Shown: one piece after another, positions 1 to 7,373 of the stretch
How positions within the stretch are numbered: position 1 is the first letter of the stretch
How the letters are laid out: every line of letters starts with the position of its first letter
Source of the DNA: Streptomyces flavidovirens DSM 40150
GTDB taxonomy: Bacteria; Actinomycetota; Actinomycetes; Streptomycetales; Streptomycetaceae
Direction of reading: 5' to 3'
DNA: 45,430 nt
Assembly (NCBI RefSeq): GCF_000429085.1
Contig: NZ_AUBE01000036.1
Span: 1-45,430, forward strand
Notes under the pieces: generated by a model
What the model saw: the letters and a program-made list of their open reading frames with translations, nothing else
What the model was told of the DNA's origin: nothing
Databases searched by the model: none
Program-made: the position numbers and the translations under genes

Positions 1-346
1 CGGCCAGCGCCGGGAGATCATGCTGCGACCCCAGGAAGAACACGAGGTCATCCGACACAGCCGGGCCGAGCAGCAAACCGATGCCTGGAAGGACCGTTAC
101 AAGATCCGTGCCGGGGTCGAAGGCACCATCTCACAAGGAGTTCAACGCTGTGGCCTGCGAAGATCCCGTTACCGAGGTCTCGCGAAGACAAGCCTCCAGC
201 ACCAGCTGACCGGCGCCGCCATCAACCTCGCCCGCATCGATGCCCACCTCACTAAAACACCCCGAGCCCGCACCCGCACCAGCCACTTCGCAGCACTTCG
301 CCCCGCTGAGCTGACACTCAGCGGGGCGAAACAGGGGCCGAATTAA
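1..346 (+). CDS. IS1182-family transposase, C-terminal fragment (5' end outside window)
   Basis: The reading frame is open from the first bases of the window and ends at TAA 344-346. The visible ~114 residues match the C-terminal end of IS1182-type DDE transposases: the segment RAGVEGTISQGVQRCGLRRS followed by YRGLAKTSLQHQLTGAAINL is typical of the last part of the catalytic domain, containing the third acidic residue (E of VEGT). The N-terminal part and the left end of the element lie outside the window. A perfect 14-bp hairpin (297-330) lies within the 3' end of the frame. I cannot tell whether the whole element is intact. The family call is confident from the motif; the IS subgroup is less certain. 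Confidence 0.8.
   Translation, partial: GQRREIMLRPQEEHEVIRHSRAEQQTDAWKDRYKIRAGVEGTISQGVQRCGLRRSRYRGLAKTSLQHQLTGAAINLARIDAHLTKTPRARTRTSHFAALRPAELTLSGAKQGPN
297..330. terminator. Strong hairpin at 3' end of the IS1182 transposase
   Basis: A perfect 14-bp inverted repeat (TTCGCCCCGCTGAG and its complement) surrounds a 6-base loop, CTGACA. It lies just before the transposase stop codon and has no U-tract. It could terminate transcription from the element or shield it from read-through; it may also be close to the IS end. Confidence 0.5.
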
Positions 347-406
347 CCAACGGCGTCGGGATGTCCGGCCGCCCCCTCCCCGTCACCTGTTACGGCCGCC
401 GGGGCC

Positions 407-2008
407 CTACGGCTTCGGCGTGGCGTGCGGGGCGCACGTCACATCGCGGCTGTCGGTCTTCCCGGTGAGCAGGTAGGTGTCGACCCGGTCGTTGACACAC
501 GGGTTGGCGATCCCGGTGACACCGTGCGAGCCGGCGTCCTTCTCGGTGATCAGGCGTGAGCCCTTGAAGCGCTTGTGCAGTTCGACGGCGCCCTCGTACG
601 GAGTGGCGGCGTCGCGCTCGGCCTGCACGATGAGGACGGGCGGCAGCCCCTTGCCGGACTTGACGTTCAGCGGGGTCTGCTGCTTCGACGTCCAGGTGGC
701 GCAGGGCAAATTCATCCAGGCGTTGGCCCACGTCATGAACGGGTGGTCCTTGTGCAGCCTGGTGTTGTCCCGGTCCCATGTCTTCCAGTTAGTGGGCCAC
801 TTGGCGTCCGCGCACTCGACGGCCGTGTAGACGGCGTTGCCGTTCTCCGAGGACGCGTTGCCCGCGGTGTCCGACATGTCGGGGGCGATCGCGTCGACGA
901 GCGCCTGCGTGTCACCCGCGGCGTACGCGCTCCAGGTCTTGGCGACGGACGCCCAGGCGGAGTCGTAGTACGGCGCGCTCTGGAAGAAACCGATGAGCTC
1001 GGCGGGGCCGACGACGCCGCCGATGGGGTCCTTCTTGGCGGTGGCGCGCAGCTTCAGCCACTGCTGTTCGACCTTCTCGGGGGTGTCCCCGAGGTGGTAG
1101 GCGGCGTCGTTCTTGGCCACCCACTGCTTCCAGTCCTCCCAGCGCGTCTGGAAGGCGACGTCCTGGTCCAGGTTGGCCTGGTACCAGATCTTCTCCTTCG
1201 ACGGGTTGACCACGCTGTCGACGACCATGCGGCGGACGTGGCCGGGGAACAGCGTTCCGTAGACCGCGCCGAGGTACGTGCCGTACGAGACGCCGAGGAA
1301 GTTCAGCTTCTTCTCACCGAGCGCAGCGCGCAGGACGTCCAGGTCGCGTGCGCTGTTCGGCGTGGTCATGTGCGGCAGCAGCCACCCGCTGCGCTCCTGG
1401 CAGCCGTCCGCGTACTCGGCGGCGAGCTTGCGCTGGGCGCGCTTGTCGGCCTCACTGTCGGGCACCGGGTCGAGCTTCGGCGCCTTGACGAACTCCTGCG
1501 GGTCGACGCAGGAGATGGGCGAGGAGTGTCCGACACCGCGCGGGTCGAAGCCCACGAAGTCGTACGCCTTGGCCATCTTCGTGTAGACCGGGTTCTTCTT
1601 GGTGACCCGGGTCGGGAACTTCAGGCCCGAGGCGCCGGGGCCGCCCGGGTTGTAGAGCAGCGCGCCCTGACGGTCTTCCCTGGACCCGGTGTTGCCGATA
1701 CGGTCCACGGCGATCTTGATCTTGCGGCCGTTGGGCTTGGCGTAGTCGACCGGGACGGTGACCCAGCCGCACTGGATGGGCTTGTCGAGCCCCCAGCCGG
1801 CCGGACACTCGCGCCAGTCGATGCCCGCCTTCGCGGCGCGGTGGGCGGCGATCCGCACGCCGCGCGCCTCGGACGTACTGGTGCTGGTGGTGCTGCTGGC
1901 GGTGGTGCTGCGGCCCTCGGCGCCGGCGGCCGGCGCGGCCAGTGCGCCGGCCATCAAGGTGCCCGCTATCAGAGTGCCGGCCGAGCCGAGCGCTGCTGTA
2001 CGCCTCAA
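407..2008 (-). CDS. Secreted tripeptidyl-aminopeptidase-like alpha/beta hydrolase
   Basis: Likely removes N-terminal tripeptides from proteins outside the cell, as in the Tap/Slp serine peptidases of Streptomyces. I chose the TTG start at 2008 because GGGGGAG lies 7 bases upstream and because it gives a compact signal peptide (LRRTAALG, then a hydrophobic Ala/Gly/Leu stretch ending AAPAAGA). An ATG further upstream (2056) would add 16 residues and has no clear RBS. The product has 533 residues, usual for the family. Visible elements are the oxyanion segment YNPGGPGASG, the nucleophile elbow GVSYGTYLG (Ser ~241), the acid in AERDAATPY (Asp ~466) and DAGSHGVTG (His ~495). The gene stands alone downstream of the urease operon, on the same strand. 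The exact substrate is inferred. Confidence 0.88.
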   Translation of the reverse strand: MRRTAALGSAGTLIAGTLMAGALAAPAAGAEGRSTTASSTTSTSTSEARGVRIAAHRAAKAGIDWRECPAGWGLDKPIQCGWVTVPVDYAKPNGRKIKIAVDRIGNTGSREDRQGALLYNPGGPGASGLKFPTRVTKKNPVYTKMAKAYDFVGFDPRGVGHSSPISCVDPQEFVKAPKLDPVPDSEADKRAQRKLAAEYADGCQERSGWLLPHMTTPNSARDLDVLRAALGEKKLNFLGVSYGTYLGAVYGTLFPGHVRRMVVDSVVNPSKEKIWYQANLDQDVAFQTRWEDWKQWVAKNDAAYHLGDTPEKVEQQWLKLRATAKKDPIGGVVGPAELIGFFQSAPYYDSAWASVAKTWSAYAAGDTQALVDAIAPDMSDTAGNASSENGNAVYTAVECADAKWPTNWKTWDRDNTRLHKDHPFMTWANAWMNLPCATWTSKQQTPLNVKSGKGLPPVLIVQAERDAATPYEGAVELHKRFKGSRLITEKDAGSHGVTGIANPCVNDRVDTYLLTGKTDSRDVTCAPHATPKP

Positions 2009-2179
2009 GTGGTGTCTCCCCCAGTGAGTGTGGTGCCGTACGTGACGACAGGTCATTGGTCAGTACGTGTACGGGCGCATCCTGTCGCCTGAAAGGCCCT
2101 GGGCAACAGGCTGTACTGGCGTTTCTTTACCAATCCCATAACCGGAGACCCATGTCCCGCTGAGCGGTGCACCTGACGG

Positions 2180-2959
2180 TCACCCAAATGTCCGAAGCGC
2201 CCGGTCCAGTACGCGTCGGAGCTGGAGCGCGTCGGCCGCCACCGCCGTGACCAGCACGGCGGGACCGGCGAGCGGGGCGAGCACCGCATTGTCGCCCAGA
2301 AGGGTGGTTTCAGGAGGATTGAGCTCAAAGTCGGGGTTGACGACGAGGAGTTGGCCGGTCGCCCGGTGGCCGCCGAGCACCGCTCCCCCGTCCCAGCCAC
2401 CGGGCGCCCCCGGACCGTACGACAGTTCCTGGTCGAGGAGCGGGCGGCCGGCCCGGTGGACGGTGAGCCGGGTGGTGAGCGTGCCGGGCTCCTCGCCGTA
2501 CCGGCCGAGGATCTGCTCCTCGCGCAGGACCAGGCGGGCGGAGGCGGCGAGCTCGACGCGGGTGATCATCCGCAGGTCGCTGCCACGGGCCGAGATCAGC
2601 GGTTCCGGCAGCCAGCGCAGGCGCGCGTCGGCTCCGGCTGTCAGCCGTACGTCGTAGCGGGCGTGCCGGCCGCCGCGGCCGGGAAGGGCGACCGTGGCCG
2701 CGGCCGAGTCCACGGCGAGCGCGGCGCCGTCCCGGACGCCGGCCTCGACGGCCAGCCGGTCGCCGCCCAGCGGCGCGCTCATCGCGCCGACGACGGTGAC
2801 ACGGGCGTACGCCCCCGTGCCGCGCGTGCGGCGCAGGGCGAGCGGCCCGTCGCTCTCCAGAACGGGCAGCCGGGTGCCGCCCAGGCCGTCGGGGACGGCG
2901 GTGATCCTGGCCGTCGCCCCGATGCCGGCCGGCGCCACATCCGCCGGTGCGGTGGTCAT
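2180..2959 (-). CDS. ureD: Urease accessory protein UreD (UreH)
   Basis: UreD binds apo-urease and, with UreF and UreG, forms the complex that carbamylates the active-site lysine and inserts nickel in the cytoplasm. The 259-residue product has the family pattern: an N-terminal GTGAYARVTVV region, a central RLRWLPEPLISARGSDL segment (the conserved W-x-PEP-I motif), the stretch RYGEEPGTL and a C-terminal NPDFELNP region. It is the last gene of the operon. Its ATG overlaps the ureG stop as ATGA, so translation is probably coupled. UreD sequences diverge strongly between species, and the call rests on both motif and context. Confidence 0.93.
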   Translation of the reverse strand: MTTAPADVAPAGIGATARITAVPDGLGGTRLPVLESDGPLALRRTRGTGAYARVTVVGAMSAPLGGDRLAVEAGVRDGAALAVDSAAATVALPGRGGRHARYDVRLTAGADARLRWLPEPLISARGSDLRMITRVELAASARLVLREEQILGRYGEEPGTLTTRLTVHRAGRPLLDQELSYGPGAPGGWDGGAVLGGHRATGQLLVVNPDFELNPPETTLLGDNAVLAPLAGPAVLVTAVAADALQLRRVLDRALRTFG

Positions 2960-3633
2960 GCGGACCAGGCGGCGAGCTGTGTGCGGACCCAGTCGGCCAC
3001 CGGTTTCACGCCGTTCTCGGCGGTCAGCGAGGTGAAGGCGACGGGCAGTTCGCCGCGCTGCGCCTTGGCGTCGCGCGCCATGCGGCCGAGGTCGGAGCCG
3101 ACGTACGGCGCGAGGTCGGTCTTGTTGACGACCAGCAGGTCGGCCGTCGTGACACCCGGACCGCCCTTGCGCGGGATGTCGTCGCCGCCCGCCACGTCGA
3201 TGACGAAGACCTGCGCGTCCACCAGTCCCTTGGAGAAGGTGGCGGTGAGGTTGTCGCCGCCGGACTCGACCAGGATCAGGTCGAGCGGTCCGACCGCGTC
3301 TTCCAGGTCCTCGACCGCTTCGAGGTTGGCTGAGATGTCGTCGCGGATGGCGGTGTGCGGGCAGGCGCCGGTCTCGACGGCCTGGATGCGCTCGGGCGGC
3401 AGCACGGCGTTGCGCAGCAGGAATTCGGCGTCCTCGCGCGTGTAGATGTCATTGGTGACGACGGCGATGGACAGCTCTTCGCGCAGTGCGCGGCACAGGG
3501 CGGCGACGGTCGCGGTCTTGCCGGAGCCGACCGGGCCGCCGAGTCCGATGCGCAGGGCGCGCTTCGTACCGTCGGGGCGGGCGGCGTCGGCGCTGACGGC
3601 CATGGCGCTGTCGTGACTGTGGTCGAGGTGCAT
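2956..3633 (-). CDS. ureG: Urease accessory GTPase UreG
   Basis: This SIMIBI-class GTPase hydrolyses GTP to drive nickel delivery into urease. The 225-residue product shows the P-loop GGPVGSGKT (residues ~32-40), the metal-binding Cys-Pro-His of GACPHTAIRDD, the acidic ESGGDNLTATFS switch region, VIDVAGGDDIPRKGGPG, and the guanine-specificity motif VNKTDLAPYVG. The N-terminus (HLDHSHDS) is rich in His, a short version of the His tail seen in some actinobacterial UreG proteins that may hold nickel. An AGGAG lies 9 bases before the ATG. The gene starts 22 bases after ureF and overlaps ureD by 4 bases. Confidence 0.96.
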   Translation of the reverse strand: MHLDHSHDSAMAVSADAARPDGTKRALRIGLGGPVGSGKTATVAALCRALREELSIAVVTNDIYTREDAEFLLRNAVLPPERIQAVETGACPHTAIRDDISANLEAVEDLEDAVGPLDLILVESGGDNLTATFSKGLVDAQVFVIDVAGGDDIPRKGGPGVTTADLLVVNKTDLAPYVGSDLGRMARDAKAQRGELPVAFTSLTAENGVKPVADWVRTQLAAWSA

Positions 3634-3655
3634 GGTGTGCGGCTCCTAAGCGGTG

Positions 3656-4366
3656 TTACGAGGCGAAGAGGCGTACGGGCCAGGCCGCGTGTGCCTCGGC
3701 TGTGATGTCGAGCAGCGGCGCGGAAGCCGCGGGCAGCGTGCCGGTGCCTTCGGCCAGGGCGCGGTGGGCGGCCCCGGCGGCCCGTCGCGCGACCTGGTCG
3801 AGTTCGGGTGCGAGGCGGGCGAGGACGGCGGTCGCCTCGAAGGGGTCCAGGCCGAGGAGGCGTACCACCGCGGTGGCGGGGCCGCCGACGGTCTCGTACG
3901 CGACGCAGTGTGCGGCGTCCTCGGGCCCGAGCCCCGCCGCCCGCGCGGTGACGCCGAGCACGACGGGCTGGTGCGCGCCGCGCGGGCGCGCGGCGGCCAG
4001 CGCGTCGAGCGCGTCGCACGGCCAGGTGGCGCGGGCGGCGCGCATCAGTTGTCGGCCGAGCTTGCGTGCCGTTGCCCGCAGGGCGGGTGACGGCGTACGG
4101 GCGTCGGCGGCCTCGTCGAGTGCGAGGGCGTCGACACCGGCGGCCGCGGCGGCGGCGAGCGCCGCCGAGGTGAGTCCGGTGGTGTGCAGACGGCCCCGGC
4201 AGAAGGCGGCGAGGTCCGTGGCGTCGCGGATACGCCCCGCCTTGACGGCGGCCTCGGCGCCGCCGGAGTGGGCGTGGCCGCCGGCGGGGAACCGCCCGTC
4301 CGCGAGGACGAGAAGGGCGGTCCGCGCCGCGCCGGGCGCTGCCGGGTCGGGTGTGGAGGTGTCCAT
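3656..4366 (-). CDS. ureF: Urease accessory protein UreF
   Basis: UreF is the all-helical protein that bridges UreD and UreG in the urease maturation complex and helps gate GTP hydrolysis. The product is 236 residues. The conserved N-terminal motif appears as LLVLADGRFPAGGHAHSGG (about residues 18-36), and the C-terminal part has the helical Ala/Leu-rich character of the family, with ITAEAHAAWPVRLFAS at the end. The frame stays open well upstream (to 5365), but that part is a shadow of ureC. The ATG at 4366 is 2 bases after the ureC stop and gives the normal family length, so I used it. Its neighbours in the operon are ureC and ureG. Confidence 0.93.
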   Translation of the reverse strand: MDTSTPDPAAPGAARTALLVLADGRFPAGGHAHSGGAEAAVKAGRIRDATDLAAFCRGRLHTTGLTSAALAAAAAAGVDALALDEAADARTPSPALRATARKLGRQLMRAARATWPCDALDALAAARPRGAHQPVVLGVTARAAGLGPEDAAHCVAYETVGGPATAVVRLLGLDPFEATAVLARLAPELDQVARRAAGAAHRALAEGTGTLPAASAPLLDITAEAHAAWPVRLFAS

Positions 4367-4368
4367 GG

Positions 4369-6090
4369 TCAGAAGAGGAAGTAACGCTGGGCCATGGGCA
4401 GTTCCGGCGCGGGCGCGGGTTCGACCGCGTCGCCGTCGATCGTCACCGTGAAGGTGTCGGGGTCGACCTCGACGCGCGGGAGAGCGTCGTTCTCGCGCAT
4501 GTCGGCCTTGGTGACCCGCCGCGTGTTCCTGATGGGTACGAACCGCTTGCCGAGGCCGAGTCGTTCGGGCAGTCCGTCCTCGATCGCGGCCCGGGCGACG
4601 AAGTTGAAGGAGTTGCCGGCCGGAGCCCTGCCGAGCGCGCCGAACATCGGCCGGGGCATGACCGGCTGCGGGGTCGGGATGGAGGCATTGGCGTCGCCCA
4701 TCTGCGCGTACGCGATCTGCCCGCCCTTGATGACGAGCTGCGGCTTGACGCCGAAGAAGGCCGGCTCCCACAGCACGAGGTCGGCGAGCTTCCCGCTCTC
4801 GACGGAGCCGATCTCGTGGTCGAGGCCCTGTGCGACGGCCGGGTTGATCGTGTACTTGGCGACATAGCGACGCGCACGGTGGTTGTCGGCGCGTCCGTCG
4901 CCCGGCAGGGCGCCCCGGCGCTTCTTCATGACGTGCGCGGTCTGCCAGGTGCGCAGCGCGACCTCCCCGATGCGGCCCATCGCCTGCGAGTCGGAGGAGA
5001 TGATCGAGATCGCGCCGAGGTCGTGCAGGATGTCCTCGGCCGCGATGGTGGAGGGCCGGATCCGGGATTCGGCGAAGGCGAGGTCCTCCGGCACGGCCGG
5101 GTTCAGGTGGTGGCAGACCATCAGCATGTCGAGGTGTTCCTCGATGGTGTTGACGGTGTGCGGGCGGGTCGGGTTGGTGGAGCTGGGCAGGACGTACGGC
5201 TCGGAGACGACCGTGATGATGTCCGGTGCGTGTCCGCCGCCCGCTCCCTCGGTGTGGTACGCGTGGATGGTGCGCCCGGCGATGGCGGCGAGGGTGTCCC
5301 CGACGAATCCGGCCTCGTTCAGCGTGTCGGTGTGGATGGCGACCTGCGCGCCGGTCTCCTCGCACACACTGAGGCAGGTGTCGATGACGGCCGGGGTGGC
5401 GCCCCAGTCCTCGTGGATCTTGAATCCGAGCGCGCCGCCGCGCAGTTGGGCGTGCATGGCGTCGCGGGACATGGTGTTGCCCTTGCCGAGCAGCCCGATG
5501 TTGACGGGGTAGTGCTCCAGCGCCTCGAACATCCGGGCCAGGTGCCAGCCGCCGGGCGTGACCGTGGTCGCCTTGGTGCCCTCGGCGGGGCCGGTGCCGC
5601 CGCCGACGAGCGTGGTGATGCCGCAGGAGAGCGCCTGGTCGACGACGGTCGGCGAGATGAAGTGGACGTGCGCGTCGATGGTCCCGGCGGTGAGGATCTT
5701 GCCGTTGCCGGCGATGATCTCGGTCTCGGGCCCGATGACCAGGTCGGGGTGTACGCCGTCCATGGTGTCGGGGTTGCCGGCCTTGCCGATGCCGGTGATC
5801 CGCCCGTCCCGCAGGCCGATGTCGGCCTTCACGATGCCCCAGTGGTCGAGGATCACCGCGCCGGTGATGACGGTGTCGGGGGCACCGTCGGCCCGGGTGG
5901 TCCGGGCCTGGCCCATGGACTCGCGGATGACCTTGCCGCCGCCGAACACCGCCTCGTCACCGGCGCGTCCGGGGCCGCCGCAGCGGTCCTCCTCGATCTC
6001 GATGAACAGGTCGGTGTCGGCGAGGCGGATGCGGTCGCCGGTGGTCGGGCCGAACAGGTCGGCGTACACAGGGCGCGGCAGCTCAGGCAT
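4369..6090 (-). CDS. ureC: Urease alpha subunit UreC
   Basis: This is the catalytic subunit, an amidohydrolase that converts urea to ammonia and carbamate at a di-nickel centre. The product has 573 residues, normal for UreC. The sequence shows the nickel-binding DAHVHFIS (His ~141 and ~143), the lysine to be carbamylated in GFKIHEDWG (Lys ~224), VAIHTDTLNE, YHTEGAGGGHAPDI, the flap/acid-base VCHHLNP and the aspartate ligand region SSDSQAMGR. I chose the ATG at 6090, which gives the conserved start MPELPRPVYADLFGPTTGDR; the frame extends 13 codons further but overlaps ureB. The start overlaps the ureB stop by 8 bases, and ureF follows 2 bases after the stop. Confidence 0.97.
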   Translation of the reverse strand: MPELPRPVYADLFGPTTGDRIRLADTDLFIEIEEDRCGGPGRAGDEAVFGGGKVIRESMGQARTTRADGAPDTVITGAVILDHWGIVKADIGLRDGRITGIGKAGNPDTMDGVHPDLVIGPETEIIAGNGKILTAGTIDAHVHFISPTVVDQALSCGITTLVGGGTGPAEGTKATTVTPGGWHLARMFEALEHYPVNIGLLGKGNTMSRDAMHAQLRGGALGFKIHEDWGATPAVIDTCLSVCEETGAQVAIHTDTLNEAGFVGDTLAAIAGRTIHAYHTEGAGGGHAPDIITVVSEPYVLPSSTNPTRPHTVNTIEEHLDMLMVCHHLNPAVPEDLAFAESRIRPSTIAAEDILHDLGAISIISSDSQAMGRIGEVALRTWQTAHVMKKRRGALPGDGRADNHRARRYVAKYTINPAVAQGLDHEIGSVESGKLADLVLWEPAFFGVKPQLVIKGGQIAYAQMGDANASIPTPQPVMPRPMFGALGRAPAGNSFNFVARAAIEDGLPERLGLGKRFVPIRNTRRVTKADMRENDALPRVEVDPDTFTVTIDGDAVEPAPAPELPMAQRYFLF

Positions 6091-6394
6091 CGAGGGCACC
6101 TCCGGTCTCCCCGCGCAGACCGGCGACAACGCGCAGGCCGCCGACGGGGACGAGTTCGACGTCGACGGGGATGCCGGGCTCGAAGCGCACGGCGGTGCCC
6201 GCGGCGATGTTCAGCCGCAGGCCGCGGGCGGCGGCGCGGTCGAAGACGAGGCCGGGGTTGGCCTCGGCGAAGTGGTAGTGGGAGCCGACCTGGACGGGCC
6301 GGTCGGCCGCGTTGAGGACGGTGAGGCGGGTGACGGGCAGGGCCTCGTTGAGGGCGACGGGCTCGTCGGCGTACAGGATCTCTCCGGGGATCAT
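6083..6394 (-). CDS. ureB: Urease beta subunit UreB
   Basis: Structural subunit of the urease (UreABC)3 complex. The 103-residue product begins MIPGEILYADEPVALNE and has VGSHYHFAEANPGLVFDR and GTAVRFEPGIPVDVELVPVGG, the core beta-barrel motifs of UreB. Length is typical for separate bacterial beta subunits. The gene lies 15 bases after ureA and its 3' end overlaps ureC by 8 bases, which suggests coupled synthesis of the three structural subunits in equal amounts. Confidence 0.96.
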   Translation of the reverse strand: MIPGEILYADEPVALNEALPVTRLTVLNAADRPVQVGSHYHFAEANPGLVFDRAAARGLRLNIAAGTAVRFEPGIPVDVELVPVGGLRVVAGLRGETGGALDA

Positions 6395-6409
6395 CGGCCG
6401 CGTCCCCCG

Positions 6410-6712
6410 TCAGGCGATCGGTTCGTGGACGGTGACGAGCTTGGTGCCGTCCGGGAAGGTCGCCTCGACCTGTACGTCGTGGATCATCTCGGGGATGCCC
6501 TCCATCACGTCGTCACGGGTGAGCACCTTGCGGCCCGACGACATGAGTTCGGCGACGGTGCGGCCGTCGCGGGCGCCTTCGAGGATGTGGGCGGTGATGA
6601 GGGCGATCGATTCGGGGTGGTTGAGCTTCACGCCACGCGCCAAACGCTTCTCCGCCACGTCCGCCGCCACATGGATGAGCAGTCTCTCCTGCTCGTGCGG
6701 GGTCAGTTGCAC
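6410..6712 (-). CDS. ureA: Urease gamma subunit UreA
   Basis: Small structural subunit of urease. The first codon is GTG at 6712, chosen because GGAGGT (6720-6725 on the complement) sits 7 bases upstream and because this gives exactly 100 residues, the usual length, starting with MQLTPHEQERLLI. Conserved segments are AEKRLARGVKLNHPESIALI, VLTRDDVMEGIPEMI and VQVEATFPDGTKLVTVHEPI. The longer in-frame ATG at 6847 would add 45 residues with no family match. It is the first gene of the operon; the promoter region upstream holds a candidate GlnR site. Confidence 0.96.
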   Translation of the reverse strand: MQLTPHEQERLLIHVAADVAEKRLARGVKLNHPESIALITAHILEGARDGRTVAELMSSGRKVLTRDDVMEGIPEMIHDVQVEATFPDGTKLVTVHEPIA

Positions 6713-6904
6713 GCGTGCTACCTCCAGTCCTGCCGCCAGGCCGCCCGGGCGGGGGCAGGCGGATCCAACGCGTCGGCGAGGCTGAGGACGGGAACGGAAC
6801 CACGGCGTCCACCTCGGGCGCAGCGGGACCATATCCAACTTCAACACTCTGTTGACCTGGGCTTTCTCACCACGCGGCCAGGCATTGCACGTTAGAGCGG
6901 AAGT

Positions 6905-6920
6905 TTTTCCAACGCGTTAA
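6905..6920 (-). promoter_or_regulatory. Candidate GlnR box upstream of ureA
   Basis: On the complement the sequence reads TTAAC-GCGTTG-GAAAA, close to the actinobacterial GlnR pattern gTnAc-n6-GaAAc (one mismatch in each half). It lies about 195 bases before the ureA start. In S. coelicolor the urease genes are known GlnR targets, so the site is plausible, but the distance and mismatches leave doubt. Confidence 0.4.
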
Positions 6921-6955
6921 CTGGGCCTTTGCACGTCCATGGTCATCAACACGTT

Positions 6956-6988
6956 CGGCCCGCCCCGCGGAACTCATGGGGCGGGCCG
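6956..6988 (-). terminator. Hairpin downstream of the antitoxin gene
   Basis: An 11-bp perfect inverted repeat (CGGCCCGCCCC / GGGGCGGGCCG) with an 11-base loop lies 43 bases beyond the antitoxin stop on its strand and upstream of ureA. It probably separates antitoxin transcription from the urease operon. There is no U-tract, as is common in Streptomyces. Confidence 0.55.
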
Positions 6989-7030
6989 GGGTCGTATACG
7001 GCGCGCAGGACCGCCCGCCTCGCGGACGCG

Positions 7031-7312
7031 TCAGTTGCCGGGCGCTTCGCCCCGGTGCTCGGCGGCGATGCCGAAGCGGCGCCGTTCGCCGGCAGCGGAC
7101 GACGCCGACCCGATCGTGGAGACCGAACTGATCACCGACTCCTCGGCGGCTTCCTGCTCACCCTCGAGTCGTTCCAGGTCAGCGGCGGATACCAGCGCCA
7201 CCAACGGCTTCCCGTGCCGGGTCACGACCACCCGTTCACCGCCGTAGACGACGCGGTTGATCAGCTCTGCCAGCTCTGCCCGGGCTTGCGTCACCGGAAT
7301 CTCGTACGCCAT
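7031..7312 (-). CDS. Phd/YefM-family antitoxin, no adjacent toxin
   Basis: The product (93 residues from ATG 7312, or 96 from ATG 7321) starts MAYEIPVTQARAELAELINR and contains GERVVVTRHGKPLVALVSAADLERLE. This is the N-terminal DNA-binding domain of Phd/YefM antitoxins. Such proteins repress their own promoter and neutralise a RelE/YoeB or Doc toxin through a flexible C-terminal tail. The tail here (~45 residues, rich in Ser, Ala and Glu) matches no toxin-binding tail I recognise. No toxin gene flanks it: clpP lies divergently on one side and the urease operon on the other. The start is uncertain. ATG 7321 could serve a leaderless transcript; GGGGAG just before ATG 7312 is too close for a normal RBS. 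A phased TGTAC array sits immediately upstream. Confidence 0.8.
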   Translation of the reverse strand: MAYEIPVTQARAELAELINRVVYGGERVVVTRHGKPLVALVSAADLERLEGEQEAAEESVISSVSTIGSASSAAGERRRFGIAAEHRGEAPGN

Positions 7313-7321
7313 GCTCCCCAT

Positions 7322-7345
7322 AGTACGAGCTGTACGTCCTGTACA
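7322..7345. promoter_or_regulatory. Phased TGTAC array, candidate YefM/Phd operator
   Basis: Three copies of an AGTACG/TGTACG/TGTACA motif begin at 7322, 7331 and 7340, exactly 9 bases apart, in the short region between the divergent antitoxin and clpP starts. TGTACA is the core of the E. coli YefM operator (known family fact). The position suggests autoregulation by the antitoxin and possible control of clpP. Confidence 0.45.
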
Positions 7346-7373
7346 TTTTTTACGGAGACCCGGAGGCACCGCC

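Noticed and set aside
20..346. Treating the transposase fragment as a complete small gene starting at ATG 20
   Set aside because: The frame is open to the window edge and the sequence begins in the middle of the conserved catalytic domain, so it is a truncated view of a larger gene.
575..2092. 505-residue open frame on the + strand opposite the peptidase gene
   Set aside because: It is the antisense shadow of the tripeptidyl-aminopeptidase gene, a normal effect of high third-position GC; its protein is Gly/Val/Arg-rich with no motif.
3656..5365. 569-residue minus-strand frame covering ureF and part of ureC
   Set aside because: Only the last 236 residues are ureF; the rest is the wrong frame of ureC. 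The start was set at 4366.
4351..6315. 654-residue open frame on the + strand opposite ureC
   Set aside because: Shadow of ureC and its neighbours; no RBS and low-complexity composition.
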